Shown: positions 46,099-57,520, counted from the first letter of the stretch. The stretch: 64,000 bases of DNA from Gonatopus flavifemur (GCA_018340375.1 JAFFJZ010000006.1:26232001-26296000); one strand, 5' to 3'. Notes: generated from the sequence alone by a model not told the origin. A program made the numbers and translations.

Positions 46099-47177
46099 CA
46101 GTGTTCCCACTAACAAGAATGAAAAATCCCTAGTTATCCCTTTTTTCTTAGAGAAAAAAAACAAGCCCTCTTCATCCCTCTTCTGGAAGAAAGAAATCCC
46201 TAAATATTCCCCTTTTTCCCTAGTAGAAATTTTGATATGGAAAACATCAGGTCCAGATCAGGCATGCCTGATTTCTGTTCAGGGCCTGACTTGAGTATTT
46301 GATAAGGTCCTGACAAAAATGTAACGCAGGGAAAAGACAAGGTCCTGATCAGGAAAACCAAACTTTTCCCAATTAGGATCTGATCAGGGTAGTAATTGAA
46401 TTCCCAATCAGGACCTGATCCGGATGGTAGCAGAATTCCCAATCACGACCTCATCTAAGCTATATTCTAACATTCAATTTAATTTTCATGGAATTCACTT
46501 TTGATACAATTTTTTGAAACTCCCCCAACAGAAGAAATTCTACTGATGATCCAAATAGGCCTCAGTTGAACATTTAAAAAAGACAGGTGAATGTCTAATG
46601 AGTTCTGTAAAAATTCTGAATAGTTTGATACATTCATCGTTCTAAATTGATCAGGTCCTGATTCGGCTGTCTTGTTGGTTATCACAAGATTGAAATACGG
46701 ATGAGCCAAGGCAATCCTGATCAGGTTCCGATCAAGATATCTTGACAGTTACCTCACAATTCAAATACGGATGAGTCAAGGCAATCCTGATCAGGTTCTG
46801 ATAGGAATACCATGCCCAAGTTAATGAAAGGGAAAATCTGACCGGGACCTGTCAACAACCTTGCGTTACATTGTTGTAAGGTCCTGAACAGGATGCCATG
46901 TCAGGACCTGATAAGGTAATTAAAAGTTTTCCTTAATTAGGAGTTCCCTATTGCAGCCTTACGAGGGCCATGCTTCTAATTCCCTGTCAAATTTCTACTA
47001 GGGTTGGGAAATGAATGTCTTTTTAAAGATACATTCTCAATATCGAATTTTAATTTGGGTTTTGTATTTCCATGGAAAAAATTATCCTGTCTAAAAATCC
47101 CACAAAATCCCTCAATCCCTGTTTAATCCCTTAAGAGGTTCAAAAATCCCCAAATAATCTCTGAAGTGGAAATACCG
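46099..47177. mobile_element. hAT-type MITE rich in AATCCCT, split by another element
   Basis: The left end is CAGTGTTCCCAC and the right end, complemented, CGGTATTTCCAC. ATTGGAAA stands outside both ends (46091-46098, 47178-47185), an exact 8-bp duplication as in hAT. The two halves repeat AAATCCCT, TTATCCC and AAATCCC. The CCCTAGTAGAAA element fills the middle. Confidence 0.8.
46218..47003. repeat. CCCTAGTAGAAA element, best-preserved copy
   Basis: The left end is CCCTAGTAGAAATTTTGA and the right end, complemented, CCCTAGTAGAAATTTGAC. The interior is dense in AGGTCCTGATCAGG, GCATGCCTGATT and GATCAGGTCC. Copy 52957 is closely similar along its whole length and copy 20831 is partial. At 786 bp it is non-coding. 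No target duplication is obvious. Confidence 0.75.
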
Positions 47178-47189
47178 ATTGGAAAACTA

Positions 47190-48119
47190 CACTGCGAACA
47201 AAAAAAACTGGAAATTCTCAGTGCTAGTACTGGAATATGGATATTCCAGTACATGTACAGAGATTTTGTTGGTACGGTACTGAAAATTGACCAAGCATAA
47301 CTGAAAATTCAGTCCTTGTACTGGAATTTTCAAGTTTGGGATTGTGTACTGACATTTTTCTATGGTTTCGCGAAAATTTCACAGTTCTTGTGCACCAGAA
47401 AAAAGTATCCCCTCCATAAGAACTTGGAAAAAAACACCTCATCGTTGGTGTACTGGAATTATACAGCTTTTGAACTGCAATTTTCAGGTCGTGTGATGGA
47501 ATTTTCCAGCTATGCTGGAATTTAATCACTGTTGCACTGAAATTTTCCACTTCTATTGAACTCCGTCATTTCTGGCAGGAAAAATTTCGAGTCTTTATAT
47601 CAAAAAATTTCCTGATTGAGATTTTGAATAATAATTGTAATTGTAGGGAATAAAATTGATATATGAGGTTTTTCGAAGACTTATTCCTTTGTGTATGCTA
47701 GATATGAAGCATATGTAGTCACCCAAGCTGGCCTTTCAACATGTCGCGCTATAGCTCATCGATTAAGTCTTAGGTTTAAGTTGGTATAGGCAGGCAGAAA
47801 AGTATAGGTTCAAATCCCGTTGGGTAGACATGAGTTTCTGTCCATCCACATGAACAATCAAGTTTCCCAATCATCTTGAAACACCAAGGATCGTGCACAA
47901 TCACTTTGTGTGAGCAATCTTTTTTTTAATTTTCATGAATATCTACAGCATTAATTTCCCAGTACATGTCCTGGAAAAGTTCAGTTCGTGTACTGAAAAA
48001 TTCCAGTACTGAGGCTCAGCAAATTTCCAGTCCTGATGCTGAAATTCCATAACATTTGTACTGAATTTTTCTAGTACAACAAATGTGCTGAAATTTTCCG
48101 GTGAACCTTTTTCACAGTG
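47190..48119. mobile_element. 930-bp CACTG-ended MITE rich in CAGTACTGGAA
   Basis: The left end is CACTGCGAACAAAAAAAACT and the right end, complemented, CACTGTGAAAAAGGTTCAC. TA lies outside both (47188-47189, 48120-48121). Both ends of the interior repeat CTGGAATTTTCAG, CAGTACTGG and GTACTGAAA in both orientations. The middle, about 47570-47935, lacks these words and looks like an insertion containing tRNA-like sequence. Confidence 0.7.
47735..47935 (+). repeat. tRNA-like sequence, probable SINE head or tRNA relic
   Basis: A B-box-like GGTTCAAATCCC lies near 47806 and an A-box-like TATAGCTCATCGATTAAG about 50 bases upstream. This is the internal RNA polymerase III promoter layout of a tRNA or a tRNA-derived SINE. 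The T stem pairs poorly and the anticodon arm cannot be drawn convincingly, so it is not a functional tRNA. A T-run lies near 47920. The SINE reading is inference. Confidence 0.35.
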
Positions 48120-48204
48120 TAGGTCTGTTATGGCTTTTACACATCGCTCTGTGAAAAATTTCTGTAAATCTTTGGAAATAGACACGAAATATCGTATATG
48201 AAAA

Positions 48205-48430
48205 AAACAAATTTGTTTTTAGCTACCACAGGAATCTTCTTAAAGCTATGATAGCTAATTTCTAGCTGAAGAATGTTCGCTAATCTTTGTCCAATACCAA
48301 AATTTTTTGGAGGAGTAAACACTTCCCGCTGCCACAGCTGTAAAATCGCTGTCTCAGCCAACCACATTGCTGTAATACCAAATAATCCGCCGTCACAGCA
48401 AATTTCTTGTTGAATTTCCATACAGATATC
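48205..48430. repeat. Fragment of the AGCTACCACAG family
   Basis: AGCTACCACAG, AGCTATGATAGCTA, GCTGCCACAGCTG and GCCGTCACAGC appear in quick succession, the same word family as the MITE at 43224. The ends are not clear. Confidence 0.45.
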
Positions 48431-50130
48431 GACGAGGCAAAAAATTTTGATCGGCAGTTTATTATTCGACATTATATCGAATAGAATTTCCACTTCACAA
48501 AGATTCATGAAATTCAATGCGAAATAAAACACGCATGAACATTAAATGTCAATCATCTTGTTTCGATTGCTTTTTTCCGTCGTATTTCGTTTCAAAGTTC
48601 ACAAGTCGGGGTATCTCATTCATATTGATGATTTCAGGATTTTAACATGACTCTTTTTCATTCATTGGAGAGTAATTGAGATTCCATTGTACACCAAGTG
48701 TGGTTTCGTACACATTCAACCGCGATACGTTGTAATCGACAATTCAACATCCATTTATAACAATAAAGAATAAAAAGAATTCGGATCTATATGATCGGCA
48801 TTCAAAATGATCGATATTAAATGACGTTGAACGAAACGAGCCTATGAATGTCCGATTTCTGTTGTTCGCACGTAGTGTTAATTACGAATTTAATTATTTC
48901 ATCGGTGTTTCCCATTTGTATTATAGAAACTGGATAAACGTAGATGAGTGTTCAATTATTCGCCCAATTAGCTACACGATTTGTCCCCTGTAACATGATG
49001 TGTTTTCCGTTGTTATTATTATTATTATTTCAATTGAATTCAAGTAATTCCAATATGGGATTCAAGATACCGAGATTCCGTTGATCGATTCTGAATTCAA
49101 CCTCTAATTGTCCCTCATCTAACCTTCAGCGAAATAGAATGGGTTACAATAGAATATACATCCCACAGGAGTAACATCCCACAGTCACCTTGAGTTATGA
49201 GAACCAAGGGGAGAAGCAGCAACCTTCTTGCGGTATCCGTGTATACGTATTTGCGTGCTCTTATATCATAAAGTGGTTTCTCCGAAATTATATATTATTG
49301 TACTCTATTTCTGTTATCGTCAAGTCCATAAACATCCTTTATATATATATATTTCGTTGCTATTGTTTCGAATGACATGTGCGGAAAGAATCGCAAGACC
49401 TTGATTACTTCTTCTTCTTCCTCTTCTTCTACTTTTCCGTTTGGTCACGCCCTTCGTGTGCTTTCCCGTTCTTGATATCGTGGTCGTTGATCTTCGTTGC
49501 ACGTGTCATGACAAAGCCAGAAAAGCACATTGGCCGGTGACTCTCTAGGCACATGACGATTCTTCTTCCTCCAACTTTCGCACGAGTGATGAGCATAAGA
49601 AAGCTTTCCCATCTGGCGATACTGGATCCTCTTCTTTCGTTCAACGCGGTAAAACATTATCTGGCAACGAACCAAAGTTATTAATTCGCTCTATTTTCAG
49701 TTTAGCGGAGGGATCCTCGTTGCTCTTCTTTCAGCTCGTTGATCCGTATTCCTTCTAATTTAACTCGGTCTTCTCAACGATTTCCTCATCGCCTTTCCTC
49801 CTTCGACTCGGTATACGAGAAAATGAAAAGAATCTTCTTTCGGTTGATACGTAGATTTTCTTATACGTTCTCATGCAGAATTTCCGGATTCAAAAATAGC
49901 TGCTTTTTGTGTGTCTCGCCGAACTAATTTTTCAATCATTCCATCTCTGTAATGTCCTCTGATAGGGGCTTTTCTGGCGAAAAACACTTTCCAATAGGAT
50001 TTAAGAAGTAAACTGGCAAATTTCAAGCCATCACTTTCGCAGAAAAATGTATCTCTAGGATGTTTTCTGAATGATCTCTGGTCAAAATGAAGCTATCAAA
50101 ACTGGCGAGGAGTCAGCACGATAACATCCT
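48431..50130. other. Gene-free stretch
   Basis: Short (TTA)n near 49016-49029, (TA)n near 49338-49350 and (TTC)n near 49408-49430 were seen. No gene was recognised. Confidence 0.45.
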
Positions 50131-50132
50131 TC

Positions 50133-50395
50133 CCTGTTGAAAAAACCAGCATGATTGGAGAAGGAACTAACTTGGTTCCAGCTGGACCAACTTGATTCCT
50201 GTTGGACCGACTTGGTACCAGCTGGTGCCAGTTACAGACCATGATGATTAGCCCAACGACCAATATGGGACCAACTCGGTTGCCCCTGGTGCTAGTTACA
50301 AGCCATGTCGGCTCGACAGGATCAACGTAGTTCCAGCTAGACTGACCTGATTCCAATTGTACCAACTCATACTTGATCCATTTCAAGTGCACCAA
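50133..50395. repeat. GGACCAAC/GTTGGTCC island
   Basis: It starts CCCTGTTGAAAAAACCAGC. GGACCAACTTG, TGGTACCAGCTGG and GTTCCAGCTGGACC recur in both orientations. The terminus resembles the right end of the island at 53860 (complement CCCTGTTGAGAAAACTC). The opposite end is unclear. Confidence 0.45.
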
Positions 50396-50666
50396 TATCA
50401 GAGTGATTTTGAGAAATCAACATGACGCACGTTTTTTTATATACCAGAATCAATTGAAAAACGTTAATGAAACAATATCAACAAATAGAAATGTATTCTA
50501 AATGCAAACAGCTTGAAATACTGATGACCGAATCGTAAAATCTGTCCAATTGCGAAATTTACCTCCAACCTACAAACCTGGAATTCACCTATTTTTTTCG
50601 CACACTGTAAAATTATATTATTATATAACGCCCGATTATAGGAAAATTTCTAAATATATTAGGAAA

Positions 50667-50698
<32 letters not shown>

Positions 50699-50703
50699 AG
50701 AGA

Positions 50704-52115
50704 TAGATATTTATTAGGTCCTAAGATTTCATCTTTTAAGGACTAACATATAATTACATAAAGTATGAAGATCAATCAGACCAATAGTATATAAGAAGCA
50801 TAAACACTAATCGATTCATTGCACACTGAAGCAATAGGCTATTATTATGCTAGAGTTAATTACCAACTTAAAACTAATTTACATCCTACGTGACATTTCT
50901 GCGAAAGTAAGCGGTGGTAGATGGGTGAACGGAGCGCGCATACATCGCCCAGCAACCCATGTCACCATACATCAGTCAACAAGCTGAGCTGACCTGCAGG
51001 GACAGGAGATGCTTGAAGAGCCTATTCTTGGAAACATGGATACTGGGCGAGGAGCGAACATCAGCGGGTAGACAGTTCCAGAAATAACAATCGCTTATGA
51101 GGAAGGAACTTCTAAAAGTCTCCGTACGATAATTCGGTATGTGAAGGTCATCAGGACGAGCATGCATTCTCCGAACACCCAGCTCTCGAACAAACATGAA
51201 ATCGCGCCTTAAGTACGAAGGAATTCCCGTATTTAATATCGTGAACAGGAGTGTACCCAAGAAATACTGCCTTCGATATTCACAACGCAACCATTTCAGC
51301 TCATTAATAAGAGGTGTTATTCGTTGATCACGTTTAGCGTTAGTGATAAATCGAATACAGTTATTTAGACATCGCTGGAGTTTTAAATTCAACGTATACG
51401 GTAGCCCAGAGAGAACAACACATCCATAATCAAAAAGAGGAAAGATAAGCGAAGAGACAAGATGCTTACGAATTTCTAGAGAGAATGTCTTTCTATGGAG
51501 TTTCAGTTGGAACAGTGTCCTATTCACACGTTTGATGATGCCAAAGACATGTTCGTGCCATGATAGCGTATCATCCAACACGATTCCAAGGTATTTTACA
51601 TTTTGTACAAAAGAAATAGGTTGATTATATAGAGAAAGAGCAGGTAGGGTGGACAGATCAATGAAACGTACGTATTTATCACTGCCTATGAGTATAGCTT
51701 TAGTTTTAGCTAAATTTATGGGGATGAAGTTAGCCTCAGACCATGCAGAGATCGATTCAATATCGGCATTAATCTTGGCAATCGCCTCTGATAGACGGAT
51801 TGGATCAGTCTGCAAGTGGATTTCAAAGTCATCAGCATACAATCCATATTTACAAAAGAGAATAGATGAAGGAAGATCCCTAGCATATACAGAGTGTAGG
51901 AGAGGTCCTGATACGGAACCTTGAGGCACTCCAGATGTAACAGGCAGCTAGTCAGAACGCTCATCCGTGGAGCCAATGACGGCTTGAAAACGGTCTGTGA
52001 GATAACTGCGAAACCAAGCGAGCACGATATCACTACAGCCAACATCACTCAATTTGTGTAAAAGTGTAGCATGATCGACCTTATCGTAGGCCTTGCTAAA
52101 GTCAAACATCAACTC
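50704..52115 (-). mobile_element. 5'-truncated LINE on the minus strand
   Basis: It holds the C-terminal part of a reverse-transcriptase ORF, then a 3' region ending near AATAAATATCTATC at 50704-50720. Both ends abut GA/TC runs: 50675-50703 beyond the 3' end and 52116-52133 beyond the truncated 5' end. The cut end begins inside the RT motif just before FDFSKAYDKVDH. This is a normal 5'-truncated insertion, with the TC run as possible target or duplication. Confidence 0.85.
50976..52115 (-). pseudogene. LINE reverse transcriptase, C-terminal part with one stop
   Basis: It would copy element RNA into DNA at the target site. Reading down from 52115, FDFSKAYDKVDHATLLHKL (RT motif A) is followed by a TAG at 51948-51950 after DERSD, then SGVPQGSVSGPLL (motif B) and GLYADDFEI (catalytic YADD, near 51827-51838), then NVKYLGIVLD and LFDYGCVVLSGLP. 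The stop codon is in frame and the frame otherwise holds to the end at 50976 (KHLLSLQVSSAC). The thumb and C-terminal region are typical of insect Jockey/R1-like ORF2 proteins. The endonuclease and the first RT motifs are absent because the copy is truncated. It differs clearly from the LINE at 58130. Confidence 0.88.
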
Positions 52116-52133
52116 AAGAGAGAGAGAGAGAGA

Positions 52134-52956
52134 ACAGGAATATTAAGGAGAGGGAGGAAAATCTCGAGACATCGCGCCGATACCGACACGAGGCGGAGAC
52201 GTTCGTCAACCTTTGAAAAGAATAGTTGGCTTTGGGATCAAACATATCTATATTGATCCAGACATTTCAAAATTGGTGCACCAGTATTACATCGAAATCA
52301 ATTAAGGAACAATATCGGGGAAAGAGAGATCAGAGTGCCAACTTATACTAGATATTGAACCCATTGTGATTGGGTGGACTCCACGTCAAAATCAATCATC
52401 GATCTGTGGGAATCTAGAGGAAGACCAAACGATCATCATTCTCGATCTGCGTCCAATTTACATCCTCGGAACCAATGACACTTCTCGCGCTCTCTCTCTC
52501 TCACAATCGTAAAAGATAAGTAGAACGTATCAATTAGAATTAGAGATTTTTAAATATAATAAATGATCAGTCAAATACGTTTGGATTTCGCCTTACAATA
52601 AATTTGTGTCGATGTTATAATCAATTGTTAAAGCTTCATTTATTTAACGAACCGTCACAACACAAAACTTAACATAAACTTGCATTTTTTGACTCATTAA
52701 TAAAGTGGTTCTGAACCATCAGTTCACACTGAAGGTGCCTCCTTCAAAGATGCGGACGTTGGAACTCTTATTTTTTTTAAACTCCGCATGTTGGGAATAC
52801 TCCCTGGGTTATGCTAACCCTGTTTGTAGGCTGAGGGTTGAAGAAACGATACCTTTCAAATTATTCACAAATTAAAGAAAAGTCCTGGAATGTCAGAGGA
52901 ACAAAACTGTGACGCAATTTGATCAAAATGTCAAAATTCTGGATAAATCGTACAGG
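52134..52956. other. Gene-free stretch, possible LTR-retrotransposon debris
   Basis: A stretch ending CGAACCGTCACAACA near 52668 resembles the end of an insect LTR, and TTGGTGCACCAG near 52273 could be leader sequence. Neither is supported by a matching repeat or by coding traces. No gene was recognised. Confidence 0.25.
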
Positions 52957-53815
52957 CCCTAGTAGAAATTTTGATATGGAAAACATTAGGTCCAGATCAG
53001 GCATACCTGATTTCCGTTCAGGGCCTGACTTGAGTATCTGATAAGGCCCTGACAAAAATGTAACGCAGGGAAGAGACAAGGTCCTGAAGGAAGGGAAACC
53101 ACACGTTTCCCAATCAGGACCTGATCCGGGTGGTAGCGGAATTCCCCATCACGACCTCATCCAAGCTATATTCTAATATTCAATTTAATTTTCATGAAAT
53201 TTTTTGAAACTCCCCCAACAGAAGAAATTCTACTGAATAGTTTGATACATTCATCGTTCTGAATTCATCAGGTCCTTCAGGTGATTGGAATACGGAGGAG
53301 GCAAGGCAATCTTGACAGTTACCTGGCAATTCAAATACGGATGAGTCAAGGCAATCCTGATCAGGTTTTGATAGGAATACCAGGTCTGAGTTATTGAAAG
53401 GGAAAATCTGACTGGGACCTGTCAACAACCTTGCGTTACATTGTTGTAAGGTCCTAAACAGGATGCCATGTCAGGACCTGATAAGGTAATTGAAAGTGCC
53501 CCTTAATTAGGAGCTCCCATGCTTCTAATGGGGAATTCCCTGTCAAATTTCTACACAGAGAGAAATAATTCCTATCATCAACAATATATTCCCTTGTTCC
53601 AAGAAATTCGTTTCTCCAAAAATATTTTCTCTTGATTCTAGAAAATTTTTCTGAAACCAAGCATAGATTTCTTGAACTGAAAAAATATTTCCTTGGTTCA
53701 AGAAAATTTCTCTTGGCTCCACACCATATTAGCTGTTTTCAAGGATATATATTCTTAAAAATATTCAAGAATATATTTTCTTAGTATTAGTATTTATTTC
53801 TCTCAGTGTACTAGG
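52957..53815. repeat. CCCTAGTAGAAA element, second copy
   Basis: It starts CCCTAGTAGAAATTTTGA and closely follows the copy at 46218, with several internal deletions. One joins AAATTCTACTGA to ATAGTTTG and removes about 85 bases. Its right terminus is broken by a MITE at a TA. Rejoining ATTTCTA (53547-53553) with CTAGG (53811-53815) restores the family end. Confidence 0.75.
53554..53808. mobile_element. 255-bp CACTG-ended MITE, TA-flanked
   Basis: The left end is CACAGAGAGAAATAATTCC and the right end, complemented, CACTGAGAGAAATAAATAC. TA lies on both sides (53552-53553, 53809-53810). The interior repeats TTCTTGAAC, CTTGGTTC and AAGAAAATWT in both orientations. The split MITE around the LINE at 58130 is the same family. 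Confidence 0.88.
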
Positions 53816-53859
53816 TGAAGTCACTGTTCCACTGGAATCTCCAAGATTCATTCATCTCT

Positions 53860-54092
53860 ATCTGAGGCTGTACCAAACATGGTCTGCCCCAGGTTGATAC
53901 TAGGACTGGATAGAACCATGCAGGGTAGTGAAGATCTCTAGTTAGACTCATATTAGATAGTACCAGCCTGGGTAGGATCAACCTAATCCCATGTAGGTTG
54001 ATCCTACGCAGTATGGTCCTACCTGACATGGTTCGACCGTGTAACCAAATTCCTCCTGTTCCTAACAGCTGAGTTTTCTCAACAGGGTTTGA
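53860..54092. repeat. GTAGGATCAACC-type island
   Basis: GTAGGATCAACCTAATCCC is followed within a few bases by its near complement TGTAGGTTGATCCTAC. TGGTCCTACC, GGTTGATACTAGG and ACCATGCAGG surround them. The right end AGTTTTCTCAACAGGG resembles the island end at 50133. The 257-aa minus frame across this block is an artefact of it. Confidence 0.45.
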
Positions 54093-56463
54093 CATGGGAG
54101 TCAGTGTACAATTTACAACTTGATAGAACTCTGCCACTCCAACCTTGTCCAAACAGTATCGATTTAATCCTGATGTAAGACTGTCTCCATCCTTGCAAAC
54201 CAAATCTGACAAATACAATCTTTCCAATACTAAGTCATTTGTCAATTCTGGCAATTTCCACATGGTATGATACAAAGAAAAAGAAATACAAAACAAACGG
54301 TGGATTTTCCGAAATATATATTTATATATTCCTCGCAGAATCGCTATCGCAACTCCCATCATTGTTTTCTTCTTTCCGCAAATCGGAGAACAAAAGGTGA
54401 ATTTCAACATTCCTACAAAACACAGACGAATTTGTGATGGAACGAAAATCACTCGACCAAAAATGGCAGAAAAAAAAGAAGAATAATACATACAAAAGGG
54501 GCGCAAGTGGATATTGGAATACGTTAATTTGTTCGTTTTAGTCCTTTTTAGTTTTGACCGTATTTTCCATCGATAAAAATGCATCGAGTTGCAGAGGGGT
54601 GGAGAGGATAAGGGATGCGGTAGTGGTAGCGTTGTAGTCGATATGGTGGACGAAACTTTTTTTCAAAGCGGTGGAGAACAACACGTTCCCGCGATCAACT
54701 TGGTCTCTCTCTCTCTCTCTCTTCCTCTTTTTCCCATTTGTTCTCCGTACAGAGATCAAAAAGTTTAATGTCACGGAACGGGATGGGTTAAACTCGATCA
54801 TCAGCCACTCTCACATCTTTCATCGGATTTCTTTCCACGGTATTCTCTTTTTTCTTCCTCTCCACGAGATGTACAGCTTTGGGCAACAGCGTGTCGCAAA
54901 ATAGCGTGATAAAGCTGTTGATTCACGATTCTCGCGATTCGAGTGGGTTGGTTTTCGAAGAACAAGTACGAATCTACAAATTGACTCGGGTTTACGGTGA
55001 TTGATTGATGTTGCGTCCAACTATCGATTCTTCATTCCAGAGATTTGTTCGGAAAGTAGTGGACAATAGCTAAAAAGTGTTTTATTATTATACAAACAGT
55101 ATTATTTTTAATTGAATTTTCTTTGTCCAGCAGCAGGGTGTGTACACTGTTCTCGAATATTTGGATAAAATGTGACCTGTTTTATTTAATTCGTAGTAGC
55201 AAGGGGTGGTGGTGGATCACGAATCACGACGACAATAACGACATCGTGTTTGATCGATTTAACATCGATCTGTCGTCCCCCTCTCGTTTTTTTTTCTCTC
55301 ATATAAAAAACAGATGGCAAAAAATGTATGTATATTTTTGTTTTGCACATACCTCACGTCCTCGTATAAATCAGTATATATTTCAAACTGTTGGGGTATC
55401 AAATATATGTATATATATATATCCAAAGTGACTACTGCAACTATCCAGTGACCGTGTTGGAAAAAGCATCGTTTCTCTGTCTATCTCTTTCGTAGGTTAT
55501 TTAAATTCGAGATATAAATCAAAACATCGATATCCTGACCATATTCGAAACGTAAATATATTCTTGTTACTCGTATACGTGTGCATCTGATACGTAAGTA
55601 GATCGATATCACGCTGAATTGGATTTGTTTGAGCGTGTGTGTGTGTGTGTACGCGATGATGATGATGCGTACGTGAGATAAATACGTTTTTCATCATATG
55701 AAAAATCGATGATGATTCGGACACGTTCTGTGATTATCCATTTCACTTTCAAGGCATATCACTCTTTTTCAGACATCATTTCAAAACTGATATTATTTCA
55801 TTTCTTCTTTCCGGGGATAAGAATTTGATAATGTTTAATAAACGTGAAATTTCACCATCCACCCGACGAACGTTATACCACGTTTGTTAATTGGAAATGA
55901 ACCTTCTGGAGAGGAATAAATTATGATTCTTCGATATGAATATTCATCCCGTTGGATCTAATTTTACGTTTAACAAACACAAATAAATCCCTCTTCCAAG
56001 GTGTACATTCGTATAGTCTATTATTCTAGTCCAGAGATGAAATATGTGAGCTTTTAGATTTTCCACTTCGTTTCGTCAGTTTTAATTCTATGGGAGACAT
56101 ATATTACTTTCAAAATAACCACTTCTCTCTTTCCCGACAATGCAAAACGTGATGGCGAAGGTAAGGTTGTCTTCTATCGAGTTACGACTCGTTCGCTTGA
56201 GTTACGAGCTCTATACTGATACTTTCATCTTCAATGTTCCTTGCCACCTTGTCTTTCAGTTTTTATATCGAGACCCACGTTAAAATACGCTCATACACTC
56301 ATACTGCTCGTCATAAAATTCTCTTTTCAAATATATATTCTCAGAGTATGACGTTCATTTCAATACATTCTTTTTCCAGGAATTTTAATTCAGTTCTTTG
56401 TGAATTGCAATGGGATTTCACTCTTCAGCCAGCCAAAAGTGAGCCTTTTAGAGTGATAATCTA
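54093..56463. other. Gene-free stretch
   Basis: (CT)n near 54706-54722, (GT)n near 55633-55650, a (GAT)n patch near 55657 and a TATA-rich run near 55405-55420 were seen. No gene was recognised. Confidence 0.45.
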
Positions 56464-56965
56464 ACCCATGTGTGTATGAAACAATGGCCCAATGATGGAC
56501 CGAGCCTGGCACAAGACCTGCCGAGACTTGTCGTGAACAATTTACCAAGAATGATAAGATCAGGACAAGCTGGGGCCAGTGGTTTTGCCAGGCCCGGTCC
56601 AGGATTTTCTCCCTCAGAATAGAAAGAATGTGACAAGACTGGGACAAGCTTCTATGATCATTGGAAAATTTGCGTTCTTTGATATAATAATCAATTTTGA
56701 TTCTATATTGTTAAATTATAATTTTGATCAAAATTCAATCAATATTTATAAACAGTTGTTCTCAACGAATGCTAGATTTTTACACTTGTGCCAAGCTTGT
56801 ACCAAATGTACAGTGACCATTTCAAAAAGATTAATAATTGTACCATGACTAGCTATCGATTGGGAACAACAGGACAATCATGGAACAATATTGGACCAGT
56901 TATTCTTCACGGAGTTTTGTTTCTGACACATGTTCCAACCTTGGGACAAGCTTGGGTTTTTTTGA
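56464..56965. repeat. Island rich in CAAGCTTGG / GGACCA words
   Basis: It starts ACCCATGTGTGTATGAAAC, nearly the same as the island at 32041, with GGCACAAGACCTGCCGAGAC shared exactly. GGACAAGCTTGGGTTTTTTT closes it near 56960. An AT-rich patch at about 56660-56790 separates the halves. Confidence 0.55.
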
Positions 56966-57226
56966 GATTATAAACTCACAACCACTCCAATTCTAGAGTG
57001 AATCTTGGCTCACTCACTTCTGAGACTTAGTGGAGTGAAACGAGTGATTTCTCACTCTTTCGGATTTAGAAAGTACGCTCTATGATCTGTTTGTTTATAT
57101 TTGAACTCGATGGGCAGGAAGAAAAAAAAGCTTTCAACGCCTCATTTATCTTCTACAACAAGGACTATCTTCATTGTTACGTTATTCACAGCATTGACCT
57201 AGCATCCTTTTCTTCGGACGTTACGG

Positions 57227-57520
57227 ATATCTCTCAAGCCTAATTCCTCCTCATCATCTCCTCCAGATTCACAAGATATATAGAGAGCAACGCCGGACTT
57301 AGCGAGCATCCTTATCTCACCCCTGTCTTATACTCAGAATTCCTTTGACTTTTCCTTTCCTTATTCTCTCACTGTTCTCACATACTTCCTCCATACGTCT
57401 CTTCATTCCTCTCGCTGGTATCTCATGTGTCTTACTTTGCCCGATTCCTTTTTCACATAACTCACTGCTTCCCACTGCATCAAATGTTTTCCTCATATCT
57501 ATCAAGCACGTATGTAACAC
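57227..57520 (-). pseudogene. Decayed LINE reverse transcriptase fragment
   Basis: From 57520 downward the frame reads TCLIDMRKTFDAV, the RT motif A. After a degraded stretch (KGIGQS, RRMEEVCENSE), another frame gives GVR-stop-GCSLSPALLSIYL and VNLEEMM, which is motif B with TAA replacing the Gln of GVRQGC. No YADD block was found downstream. RQGC-type motif B separates it from the two PQGS-type LINEs in this window, so a third LINE lineage is present. It is far too short and broken to function. Confidence 0.7.

Noticed and set aside
47748..47830. Functional tRNA gene
   Set aside because: The B-box is good but the T stem has a mismatch and no acceptable acceptor or anticodon arm can be drawn.
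53811..54584. 257-aa minus-strand open frame, one of the longest non-transposon frames
   Set aside because: It runs across the edge of a MITE and through the GTAGGATCAACC island. The translation shows repeat-derived segments and no domain, and no matching gene structure surrounds it.
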